Source: CAYUQT01 sp964596165 (GTDB taxonomy: Bacteria; Planctomycetota; Phycisphaerae; UBA1845; JAFGLZ01). From it: DNA of 26,046 nt. Made by a program: the position numbers and the translations under genes. The notes beneath the pieces were generated by a model that was given only the letters and a program-made list of their open reading frames with translations, was not told where the DNA came from and did not search any database. The stretch lies in the NCBI GenBank assembly GCA_964596165.1, contig CAZQTW010000083.1:1-26046 (forward strand), given 5' to 3'. Positions 15,646 through 22,393 of this stretch are shown here, piece by piece. How positions within the stretch are numbered: position 1 is the first letter of the stretch; the number at the start of each line of letters is the position of its first letter.

Positions 15646-16779
15646 CTACGGCCGCAACGCGACGCGAAGGAAGTCCTTGTGCTGTTCGATCGACTTCAAC
15701 GCCCGTGAAATCTCCTCGAGCCGGAAGCAGCGTTGAACAACGCTGTTGAACGGAACGTTCCGCCCCGCACCCACCAGGAACTCGATCGCACCTCGCAGGT
15801 CTTCGGGCGTGTAGTTGTGCAATCCCATGATGCGAATCAGGCGCGTGATGACCGTGTGAAAGTCGATCGTCACCAGCGCGCCCGGAAACACACATCCCGC
15901 AACGACATAGCGGCCCCCGATCCGCAGCGATTGGATACCTATCGGAATTGCCTCGGGACTACCGCAGGCCTCTATCGCGGCGTCAAAACCGAGCGGACGG
16001 CCGTGCGGAGCGCGAGAATCCGGTTGGTCGCCCAGCGTCCGGGCCACGACGTCTCGGAACGTCTCGTCACCTACGCCGGGGTTGACGACGTGCGTCGCCC
16101 CGAAGGCCTTGGCCCGTTCGAGCCGGGCCGAACTCGTGTCGGCGACCATGACGATGCGGCAGCGCCGCGCGGCGCACAGCGCCGCAGCGCACAGGCCGAC
16201 CAAGCCCGCTCCCTGGATCAGAACCGATTCGCCCGCTCGGATGTCGGCCGATCGCACGGCGGCGACCATGGTGGCCAGCGAACAGTTCGCGAAGACGGCC
16301 GTCTCATCGTTCAGTTCGTCCGGGATGCGAAAGACCGCCGTGCCGGGGGCAAGGTAGACATATTCCGCGAAACCGCCGTTGAGCGGCGGGTCGACGTCGA
16401 TGCTCTCGTGGCCATACTTGAAGAGCGATTCGCACTTCTGGGGTATACCGTGCGTGCAAGAGAAGCACGATCCGCAACTGGCGGCGATGCTCCAGGTCAC
16501 GCGATCGCCCGCAGAGAGCACTACCCCGGCGGAATCGCGCACCACACCGGCGCCAAGCCGAGCAACCATCCCGCAGATTTCGTGCCCGAGGATAAGGGGA
16601 CCTCGTGGTCGTCGTCGGCCGGAGATCGTGTGCAGATCCGAGCCGCAGATCGCGCTAAGCGAAACGCGGACAAGTATCTCGTCCGGTCTCGGAGGCCGAA
16701 CCGCGAATGAGCGGACATCCAGCGCGCCGGTCTTCGGATCGTAGACCACGGCCCGGGACGTCTCAGGTATCGAATCCAA
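15646..16779 (-). CDS. Zinc alcohol dehydrogenase, phosphonate-catabolism-associated type
   Basis: A 377-residue cytoplasmic medium-chain dehydrogenase/reductase. It has catalytic-zinc residues in CGSDLH and GHE, a complete structural-zinc cluster CGSCFSCTHGIPQKC (C-x2-C-x2-C-x7-C), and a nucleotide-binding segment with GAGLVGLCAA. The run DRVTWSIAASCGSCFSC plus LFKYGHE is the signature I associate with the TIGR03366 subfamily, named for proximity to phosphonate catabolism genes; the actual substrate is not established. No phosphonate gene is visible here, so the name is a family label only. The start is TTG at 16777-16779, supported by a GGGAGG ribosome site 7 bases upstream. It is transcribed alone, convergent with the sulfatase. 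Family confidence is high and function confidence low. Confidence 0.85.
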   Translation of the reverse strand: MDSIPETSRAVVYDPKTGALDVRSFAVRPPRPDEILVRVSLSAICGSDLHTISGRRRPRGPLILGHEICGMVARLGAGVVRDSAGVVLSAGDRVTWSIAASCGSCFSCTHGIPQKCESLFKYGHESIDVDPPLNGGFAEYVYLAPGTAVFRIPDELNDETAVFANCSLATMVAAVRSADIRAGESVLIQGAGLVGLCAAALCAARRCRIVMVADTSSARLERAKAFGATHVVNPGVGDETFRDVVARTLGDQPDSRAPHGRPLGFDAAIEACGSPEAIPIGIQSLRIGGRYVVAGCVFPGALVTIDFHTVITRLIRIMGLHNYTPEDLRGAIEFLVGAGRNVPFNSVVQRCFRLEEISRALKSIEQHKDFLRVALRP

Positions 16780-16786
16780 CGGGCTT

Positions 16787-16792
16787 CCTCCC
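16787..16792 (-). promoter_or_regulatory. Ribosome binding site for the TTG start
   Basis: GGGAGG on the minus strand lies 7 bases before the TTG at 16777-16779. No ATG or GTG nearby is as well placed, so this site decides the unusual start codon. Confidence 0.6.
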
Positions 16793-16813
16793 TGGCCACG
16801 TCAACCGCACGGC

Positions 16814-16842
16814 AGCATACGCACGGTGAGCGGAGGCATCAA
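16814..16842 (-). promoter_or_regulatory. Putative promoter of the dehydrogenase gene
   Basis: Minus-strand TTGATG (16837-16842), a 17-base spacer and TATGCT (16814-16819). Each hexamer matches four of six consensus bases. Transcription would begin near 16807, giving a leader of about 28 bases that contains the ribosome site. Confidence 0.45.
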
Positions 16843-17373
16843 CGACCCAGGTGGGCATATTCCTCAACACGTTGTGGTACGGCGCGTGAGGCGAGGTCGA
16901 GGCCCGGGCTTCGTGTACCGGGTCGGACGCCGCGCCGGCACTGCGGGAAGACAACGGGTCAGCAAGGCCCAATTGGCATAGCCTCGTTCCGATGCCGCCC
17001 TTCATCTCCGGTCATTTGGGTGTTGTCCGCGGATTCAACCGATTGCCTCGGAGCCGGGCGGCTCATCTCATCCTCGAACGGGCGTGTGCCGATGTTATCC
17101 TGTTGAGGATCCCTTATGCACGATGTGTACAATCCGCACTGGCGACCGGTTGCCTAAGCTTGGAAACGAACGGTAAGACGACGCGCCTTCGCGACGTGGC
17201 GAGAATCGAGCCGCGTGCCAAGGGCCGGGACCAGATCTGCTCGCTCGGCGGCACGCCTTTCTCCGACCGGCGTCGGGATCGAAAGAAGGCGGCCGGACCT
17301 GCGGCCGCATCGGCAGAGTGAGCGGCGAAGCGAACACCGCCGCGCGGCAGCCACGGCGGGTCTGGCCGCAACG
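16843..17373. other. Long non-coding gap between symporter and dehydrogenase
   Basis: Together with the promoter and leader above, 594 bases separate the two genes. Small open frames exist on both strands, but none has a ribosome site or protein-like composition, so I call no gene. Visible elements are a plus-strand promoter-like TTGAGG (17103-17108) and TACAAT (17128-17133), spaced by 19, and a perfect GC hairpin at 17289-17308. The gap could contain an untranslated RNA or gene remnant, but I cannot show either. Confidence 0.35.
17289..17308 (-). terminator. GC-rich hairpin downstream of the symporter
   Basis: GCGGCCG and CGGCCGC form a perfect 7-base-pair stem around a 6-base loop, about 65 bases after the symporter stop. 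No U-rich tail follows, so an intrinsic terminator is only one possibility. Confidence 0.3.
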
Positions 17374-19425
17374 CTATGTCTCATTCAGTTGCTCGGCCCT
17401 CTTTTCGGGCGCAACCTCATCCACATTCCGGTGATCGACCACACGGCCGTCGTCGAGGACATTTCGCTCCAGTATCCGCAAACGGCGGAACAGGGTGCGA
17501 AGATCCCGGTAGCCGCCGATGGAAAACCAGACGCTGGTAATGATCCCGACGACCACCGGCAGGATCAGGCCGACAACGTACCAATAGTCCACCCACCATC
17601 GATCAGGCCATGGTCGGATGACGTTCCAGATCGTGCCGATGAGGAACACACCGAACCAGAACAGGGTCCAACCAAAGATCCCGTACGTGATGATCTTATC
17701 GCTTCGCGTGAAATGTTCATCGATACCCAACAACTCTCGAATCGATCTCGGCGGGCCTGTGACGGTCTGCACCTCGATCTCGTCACGGCGTCGGTACCTT
17801 CCGCGGTGAAGGAGTCGATCCATGTCAAAGTGCTCCCGACAGGTGAGGAGCGACACGACAATATAGATGGCGATCGATGCCACCATGGCAATCATCCACA
17901 ACCACTGGCCGTTGATCGGGAACTTCGTCTGATGATTCATCAGGTAGCTGTTGTCCGGGAACCACCGCAGCAGTGTTGGGACGACGTGTTTCCACGCCTG
18001 TTCGAGGATCAGTCCTCCGACACCGAGCAGACCGCCGGCCGTCATGGCGCCCCAAGCGGCGGACGTGGTGCCCTTCCTCCAATACAGTCCGCCGATGATG
18101 ACCGCGCCGGCCCCGCCCAAGAAGATCGTGCCGGTCAGTGCAAAGAACATGTAGATGTACTGTGTCTGCCGGAACAGAAGACTGAACAGGAAGGCGAAGA
18201 CGGCCACGAATGCGATGGACAACCGGAGGTAGAGGATCTGTTGCTTGGGAGTGAAAGGTCGCTTTCGAAGGGGCAAGATCAAGTCTTGGACGAGAATGGA
18301 GCCCCATGAGTGGAGGTACGAAACATCGGTGGTGATCAGAAGGAACAGCATCATCGCGCAGAAGACGCCTTTGACACCGAGCGGCAGGATATGTGACAGC
18401 GCCACGGAGACGCGCATTTGCGTTTGAATCTGCGGATTCTGAATCGTGGCCAACTTGTCATTCACGGCCTCCGCGGCCGTGTTGAAGGCGGGATGGTTGA
18501 GGTACGTATAGGCACAGACGGCCACCAGCGTGAAGGTGCCGACCATCGAGTAGTATCGCCATTGTCCAAGGATCTTGCCCATCTTGGCCTCGTGGGGGTT
18601 GACGGCGGAGCAGTTGAACCCCTGCGACCCCTGCCAGGCCATATAGCTGTAGATCCACCCGAAGACGTTGATCAGGACGAACCATACGTTGAAATCCTCG
18701 ATCTCTCCCTGCCGGAACGGGTGGGTGAGAGACCGGTTGGCCGGCACGTCCACGATCGCTTCGCTGATCCGAGACCAACTGAAGATGACGAACAACGTGA
18801 CGATGACCACGATGACCATCGCATACGTGAAAAGGCCCTGGACACAGTCGGTGACCATGACGGTGAGCTGACCTCCTATGGTCACCAGTAGCAAAGCAAG
18901 CGAGAGGAAGAGAAACATGACAATGCCGAATGTCGGCAGCGTCATGCCGCCGAGGCTGGTCGATTCCGGGAGGCCGCAGTAGTAGACGAAGAACCTTCCG
19001 CCAACGGCCGGAAACAGGGCATAGTTGATGATTCCTGAGACGGAGGCAAGCACGCCGGCGAACACTCGAAAAGGCCGGCTGTAGCGGAGTTCGAAGAACT
19101 GAGCCATCGTCATCGCACGGGTCTCACGGTATCGATAGACGATGAATCCCGTCAGCGCGAGGAACAGGTTGGTGCCGATGAAGAAGCTGTCCCACCATCC
19201 GATGGCGAAGCCGGAGTGGTATACCTTCTCAAACAAGGCGACAACACTGATGAGCCCGATGCCGGCCATTCCCTCGGCGACGCTGAGGAGGTACCGGTTG
19301 GCGCACCGGCCGGCCGCCAGAAAGTCCGAGACTCCTTTGATGTACCGGTAGGTCTTGACGCTGATGAGGATGACGATCGCCAGGGGGACCAAAACGATCG
19401 ACCAGTCGATCCAGTGCATGCCCAT
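17374..19425 (-). CDS. Sodium:solute symporter family protein
   Basis: A 683-residue inner-membrane transporter of the SSS (SLC5-like) family, which couples sodium entry to uptake of sugars, amino acids or other organic solutes. The N-terminus starts with TM1 (WIDWSIVLVPLAIVILISV), followed by the core region with DFLAAGR and AEGMAGIGLISVVALF. About 14-15 hydrophobic segments can be seen. A hydrophilic stretch near residues 550-585 is followed by two more helices, a longer tail than in the classical 13-helix members. The chosen ATG has GAGAGGG 9 bases upstream. The frame is open for 79 further residues upstream, but these are arginine/proline-rich and unlike a membrane protein start. The substrate is unknown; nearness to sulfatases makes a sugar possible. 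It is preceded by a 14-base palindrome in its leader. Confidence 0.9.
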   Translation of the reverse strand: MGMHWIDWSIVLVPLAIVILISVKTYRYIKGVSDFLAAGRCANRYLLSVAEGMAGIGLISVVALFEKVYHSGFAIGWWDSFFIGTNLFLALTGFIVYRYRETRAMTMAQFFELRYSRPFRVFAGVLASVSGIINYALFPAVGGRFFVYYCGLPESTSLGGMTLPTFGIVMFLFLSLALLLVTIGGQLTVMVTDCVQGLFTYAMVIVVIVTLFVIFSWSRISEAIVDVPANRSLTHPFRQGEIEDFNVWFVLINVFGWIYSYMAWQGSQGFNCSAVNPHEAKMGKILGQWRYYSMVGTFTLVAVCAYTYLNHPAFNTAAEAVNDKLATIQNPQIQTQMRVSVALSHILPLGVKGVFCAMMLFLLITTDVSYLHSWGSILVQDLILPLRKRPFTPKQQILYLRLSIAFVAVFAFLFSLLFRQTQYIYMFFALTGTIFLGGAGAVIIGGLYWRKGTTSAAWGAMTAGGLLGVGGLILEQAWKHVVPTLLRWFPDNSYLMNHQTKFPINGQWLWMIAMVASIAIYIVVSLLTCREHFDMDRLLHRGRYRRRDEIEVQTVTGPPRSIRELLGIDEHFTRSDKIITYGIFGWTLFWFGVFLIGTIWNVIRPWPDRWWVDYWYVVGLILPVVVGIITSVWFSIGGYRDLRTLFRRLRILERNVLDDGRVVDHRNVDEVAPEKRAEQLNET

Positions 19426-19453
19426 GCCGATCAGCCCTCTCCCATTCGGCGGA

Positions 19454-19467
19454 CCGTGCATGCACGG
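19454..19467. promoter_or_regulatory. Perfect 14-base palindrome upstream of the symporter
   Basis: CCGTGCATGCACGG equals its own reverse complement and lies 28 bases upstream of the symporter start, just before its ribosome site. It could bind a dimeric repressor or fold in the mRNA leader. No regulator gene is adjacent. Confidence 0.4.
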
Positions 19468-19594
19468 ACTCACCGCCGGCCCTCCCCAGGCAATTTCGGA
19501 CGCACCATCGTGCTGAACGCAGGCGCTTCGGAAAGACGGGGCCACGGCCCTCCATGGCGAGGGGTCCGCGAAAGCCGAACGCCCGACGCGGCGG

Positions 19595-19623
19595 ATTGTT
19601 ATCGAATGTCCGCGACAAGTAAA
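19595..19623 (-). promoter_or_regulatory. Weak promoter candidate for the symporter gene
   Basis: Minus-strand TTTACT (19618-19623) and AACAAT (19595-19600) are spaced by 17 bases, with four of six matches each. The leader would be about 160 bases and would include the palindrome. The remainder of the 294-base gap shows no gene. Confidence 0.25.
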
Positions 19624-19719
19624 GTGCCGAGCGGCGCTACGGAGCAACAAAAGGGAAGGCAACGCGAAGGCGAGCAGCAGGGATGGAGCCCCTGAGCATC
19701 CGGCCAGCCGTCTCGGGCC

Positions 19720-21630
19720 TCAGGCCTTCGAACAGGTCTCCTGCACGCGACGTGGTGAAATATGACGTTCGGTTCGGATCCCATGGCGGGCGGTGCAAAG
19801 CGGCAACGTCGGAGACACCATCAGCGACGGGACGTGCTCAAGCGCCCAGTTGATCTCCAGGCCGGTGGCCGCGTCGACCATGGGGATTCGCGCAGGTTGC
19901 AGGCCGTCCCAGACTTCGATGGGACCTCGTTTGAGCTTTCGCGCCCAACTCAACAGTTTCGGGACGCTCATGACCAGACCGATCTGACCGATGATCTGGA
20001 ACAGGAGCCGTTTCCATGCGAGGCGATCCCTGCCCAGGGTGGCCAGAATGCGAAACATGTTCAGGGGATTGTAGAAGCCGGCATAAGCCCGAAGGATATT
20101 GGTCTGCCGGCGCCAGGGTTCGGCATGCCGACTGGCGGCCACGTGATTGCCGTCGAAGAAAGCCTGCGGTACCGGCTCGCCGCCAACGCTCTTGTACAGG
20201 ACACGGTTCTCAACGGCCGGCTCGAAATCGCGCGTGCCGACGGCCGGGCCGAGATAGGTGCATTGATAGGAGACCGCGCCATGGTTGAACACGTAACGGG
20301 CCTGATTGAGCAGGCCGGACAGATCGCCGTGTTCGGACCGGAGCGGCTGCCTGTCGCTGTGAATCATCATGACCATCGGCTCGATGCCGACCTCATGCAT
20401 GAGCGCGAACACCTCGGCGGTCTTATTCTTGTTCTGACCCTTGTTGACGAGTTCGGCGGTGATATCCTCGATGCCGAACCAGATTGCGCGAAGGCCGGCG
20501 GACTCACAAAGCGGCAGGAGGTCCCTGTTCTTGTATACGTCGAATTGTGTCGCCTCGGTGGCGTACGAGATTTGTCGTGACAGCGGTACGCCGTCGGTGG
20601 TCTCGGCGGCCAGAGCAACCATGTAAGCGGACGCCGTCTCTCGCCGATTGAAGAAATTGTCGTCCGTGCCGAAGAACTCGCGGATGCCGAACGCCTCGTG
20701 GATATGCTTGATCTCGGACGCGAACCGCTCGGGACTCTTGTTGCGCAGCGTCTTCTGATTGGCGGCGGGAATCGGACAGAACGAGCAGTTGAACTTGCAC
20801 CCCTGTGTTGTGACGATCGATGCGATGATCGACCGCTTGCCGACCTTGCGGGCCGGATAGGGCTTCGCCCTAAGCCCCGTGCCTCGATGCGGTGGTTCGA
20901 GCATTCGATACCCCGCGTCGGGCATGGGCATCTCATCGAGGTCGCGCAGGATGCGTTGGACACCGGTGTTGACGGCCACCGGCCGTTCAATGGACGCATC
21001 GGGGGAAAGGTAGACCAGTCCGGGCACGTTGTCGAGGTCGCCCCGTAGCCGGGTACGCTCGAAGGCCGTTCTGACGGATTCTCCGGGAGCCTGTGCTTCG
21101 AAGATGGTCTGCAACAGATCAAGCAATACGAAAACCTCACCCGTGACGACGCAATCGGCGCCGATACCCGGTTGAGGTCCCAATTCGAAATAATCCGTCG
21201 GTTCGTAGATTGCCTTGGGCCCTCCGACCAGGATCAGCGGGCGTGCCGTACCCAGACGATGGGCATCCCGAATTAGGTCGTAGGAGGGCTCGGCGTGGAC
21301 CTGCATACTGGACACCAGCAACATGTCGAGGGGCCGGTCGTCGAGGATGGCCTCGCTGGGCCGGAAATTCGGCGTCCATTGCTGAAGGACAATGCGGATG
21401 TGTTTGAAGCCGGCCTCGGCGAGGGTATCCCCCAGCGTTCTCACGGAGGCCGGCGCCATCCGCTTGTCGGCGAACCAGTAGGGCAGCATCCGCGTGCGAA
21501 AGTCGAAGGCGTAGACGATTCCTATTCGAAGCTTGTGCGCGGCCTTGTACTCCTGCAAGGTTTCGATCGCGGCTCGAAATGTCCCATCTTGCAGGTAAAC
21601 GTCTTCAGGGGGCCGACGTGGCAACTCCAT
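19720..21630 (-). CDS. B12-binding-type radical SAM protein
   Basis: A 636-residue cytoplasmic protein with an N-terminal cobalamin-binding-like Rossmann domain (about residues 35-190; LLVSSMQVHAEPSYDLI and LILVGGPKA). It is followed by a radical SAM core with the 4Fe-4S motif C278-KFN-C282-SF-C285 (GCKFNCSFCPIP). Other core segments are FFGTDDNFFNRRETA and WFGIEDITAELVNKGQ, as in the Elp3/MiaB/NifB-like core. The canonical DxHxxG cobalamin motif is not apparent, as in many family members. The last 120 or so residues are a variable tail with hydrophobic stretches. The chosen ATG has GGAGA about 9 bases upstream; an in-frame TTG at 21712-21714 would add 28 residues but has no ribosome site. 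The reaction (methylation, ring contraction or other) cannot be deduced. It is not a sulfatase-maturing enzyme, because it lacks the extra cysteine clusters. Confidence 0.88.
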   Translation of the reverse strand: MELPRRPPEDVYLQDGTFRAAIETLQEYKAAHKLRIGIVYAFDFRTRMLPYWFADKRMAPASVRTLGDTLAEAGFKHIRIVLQQWTPNFRPSEAILDDRPLDMLLVSSMQVHAEPSYDLIRDAHRLGTARPLILVGGPKAIYEPTDYFELGPQPGIGADCVVTGEVFVLLDLLQTIFEAQAPGESVRTAFERTRLRGDLDNVPGLVYLSPDASIERPVAVNTGVQRILRDLDEMPMPDAGYRMLEPPHRGTGLRAKPYPARKVGKRSIIASIVTTQGCKFNCSFCPIPAANQKTLRNKSPERFASEIKHIHEAFGIREFFGTDDNFFNRRETASAYMVALAAETTDGVPLSRQISYATEATQFDVYKNRDLLPLCESAGLRAIWFGIEDITAELVNKGQNKNKTAEVFALMHEVGIEPMVMMIHSDRQPLRSEHGDLSGLLNQARYVFNHGAVSYQCTYLGPAVGTRDFEPAVENRVLYKSVGGEPVPQAFFDGNHVAASRHAEPWRRQTNILRAYAGFYNPLNMFRILATLGRDRLAWKRLLFQIIGQIGLVMSVPKLLSWARKLKRGPIEVWDGLQPARIPMVDAATGLEINWALEHVPSLMVSPTLPLCTARHGIRTERHISPRRVQETCSKA

Positions 21631-21700
21631 ATGCTGCTGTCTCCATGGATCCGGTGCGATTAGGCCGGAATGACCACCGACCGCGTCGCGGGTGTATGAG

Positions 21701-21716
21701 CATTGCCTCGGCAATG
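21701..21716. repeat. Inverted repeat in the radical SAM gene leader
   Basis: CATTGCC-TC-GGCAATG is a perfect inverted repeat with 7-base arms, 71 bases upstream of the radical SAM start and inside its predicted leader. It may be an operator or RNA hairpin. Confidence 0.4.
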
Positions 21717-21848
21717 ATGGCAGTCATTGGTCCATCGTTGCCCGATCTCAGTATCCGATCAGCTAAACCCTGATGGTGGCCAATTGGAGATGTCGAAGCC
21801 GGTGCTACCCGACGACCCGAGGCAGGGACAAGTCCAACCAACAATATT

Positions 21849-21877
21849 AGTTTACCAAAGTCCAGTCCGCCAGTCAA
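21849..21877 (-). promoter_or_regulatory. Putative promoter of the radical SAM gene
   Basis: Minus-strand TTGACT (21872-21877, five of six matches), an exact 17-base spacer and TAAACT (21849-21854, four of six). Transcription would start near 21842, leaving an untranslated leader of about 210 bases that contains the inverted repeat. Confidence 0.55.
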
Positions 21878-22080
21878 CAAGTCTCAATGATCCATGCGAA
21901 TAATCGTCAACTCTTGGTCAAGAACAAAACGAAAACGTAAGCCTTGTATCTCAGCAGGCTTCTGTCATTTATCGGTGTGTATTGCTTCAATATAATAGCG
22001 CAAATTCTAGTAACACCAAGCGCACAATTATCAGTATGTATTACGCCCGATTGTCATCCTTCCTGAGTACCCGTTCTCAA
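21878..22080. other. AT-rich non-coding island
   Basis: By hand count 82 of the 200 bases at 21881-22080 are G or C, much lower than the flanking genes. I see no protein with a ribosome site in it. A 60-codon open frame beginning at 21982 is unconvincing. The island lies between divergent genes and includes the promoter-like site at 21968-21996. Confidence 0.5.
21968..21996 (+). promoter_or_regulatory. Consensus -10 promoter-like site with no adjacent gene
   Basis: TTTATC (21968-21973), 17 bases, then a perfect TATAAT (21991-21996). The next plus-strand gene starts 398 bases later, so it would produce a long leader or a separate small RNA. The surrounding AT-richness raises the chance of a random match. 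Confidence 0.35.
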
Positions 22081-22244
22081 CGTGGCGGCAGTAAGGTTTC
22101 CACCGCATGTGGGCCTCAACAAGAAATCGGCGTTCAGCCGACTCACCGACCACAGGCGCCGTAAGATTGATTGAATGCGGCCACCCGCGACAGAAGCGGG
22201 CCGGCCGAGTCCTTGCCTTGCGGGCGTGAGCGACTCCCATGGTG

Positions 22245-22250
22245 TACAAT
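22245..22250 (+). promoter_or_regulatory. Possible -10 element for the LamG gene
   Basis: TACAAT matches five of six consensus bases, but no good -35 lies 16-18 bases upstream; TTGCGG at 22218-22223 is 21 bases away. It would give a leader of about 137 bases containing two hairpins. Confidence 0.3.
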
Positions 22251-22266
22251 CCCCCCGGCTTCGCAC

Positions 22267-22311
22267 GGCATGTCGTTCCCGTCATGCCGGGCCGTCCAAT
22301 CGGACGGCCTG
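22267..22311 (+). other. Tandem hairpins in the LamG gene leader
   Basis: The first hairpin pairs GGCATG (22267-22272) with CATGCC (22283-22288). The second pairs GGCCGTCC (22290-22297) with GGACGGCC (22302-22309) around a 4-base loop. It can be lengthened by a G-U and a C-G pair, although that extension competes with the last base of the first stem. They end 83 bases before the start codon, with no U-tract. Confidence 0.4.
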
Positions 22312-22380
22312 CGATGGCCGCTGATGTGCCGCACTATTGCCGTACGCGAGGACACGGGCGCTCAACGCTGCCGCTGCCAT

Positions 22381-22386
22381 GGAGGT
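22381..22386 (+). promoter_or_regulatory. Ribosome binding site deciding the LamG protein start
   Basis: GGAGGT lies 7 bases before the ATG at 22394, and the protein from there begins directly with a signal peptide. The in-frame ATG at 22337 would bury that signal 19 residues in. Confidence 0.7.
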
Positions 22387-22393
22387 CAAAGTC

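Noticed and set aside
16992..17321. 109-codon plus-strand open frame in the long gap
   Set aside because: No ribosome site before the ATG, arginine/alanine-rich low-quality composition, and competing frames on the other strand.
19426..19662. N-terminal extension of the symporter
   Set aside because: The extra 79 residues are arginine- and proline-rich, unlike the family, and a good ribosome site precedes the internal ATG at 19425.
19720..21630. Radical SAM protein as the maturase of the nearby sulfatases
   Set aside because: Anaerobic sulfatase-maturing enzymes lack a B12-like N-domain and carry extra cysteine clusters after the core, which are not seen here.
21982..22164. 60-codon plus-strand open frame in the AT-rich island
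   Set aside because: No ribosome site, and low-complexity serine-rich composition that crosses the abrupt change in base composition.
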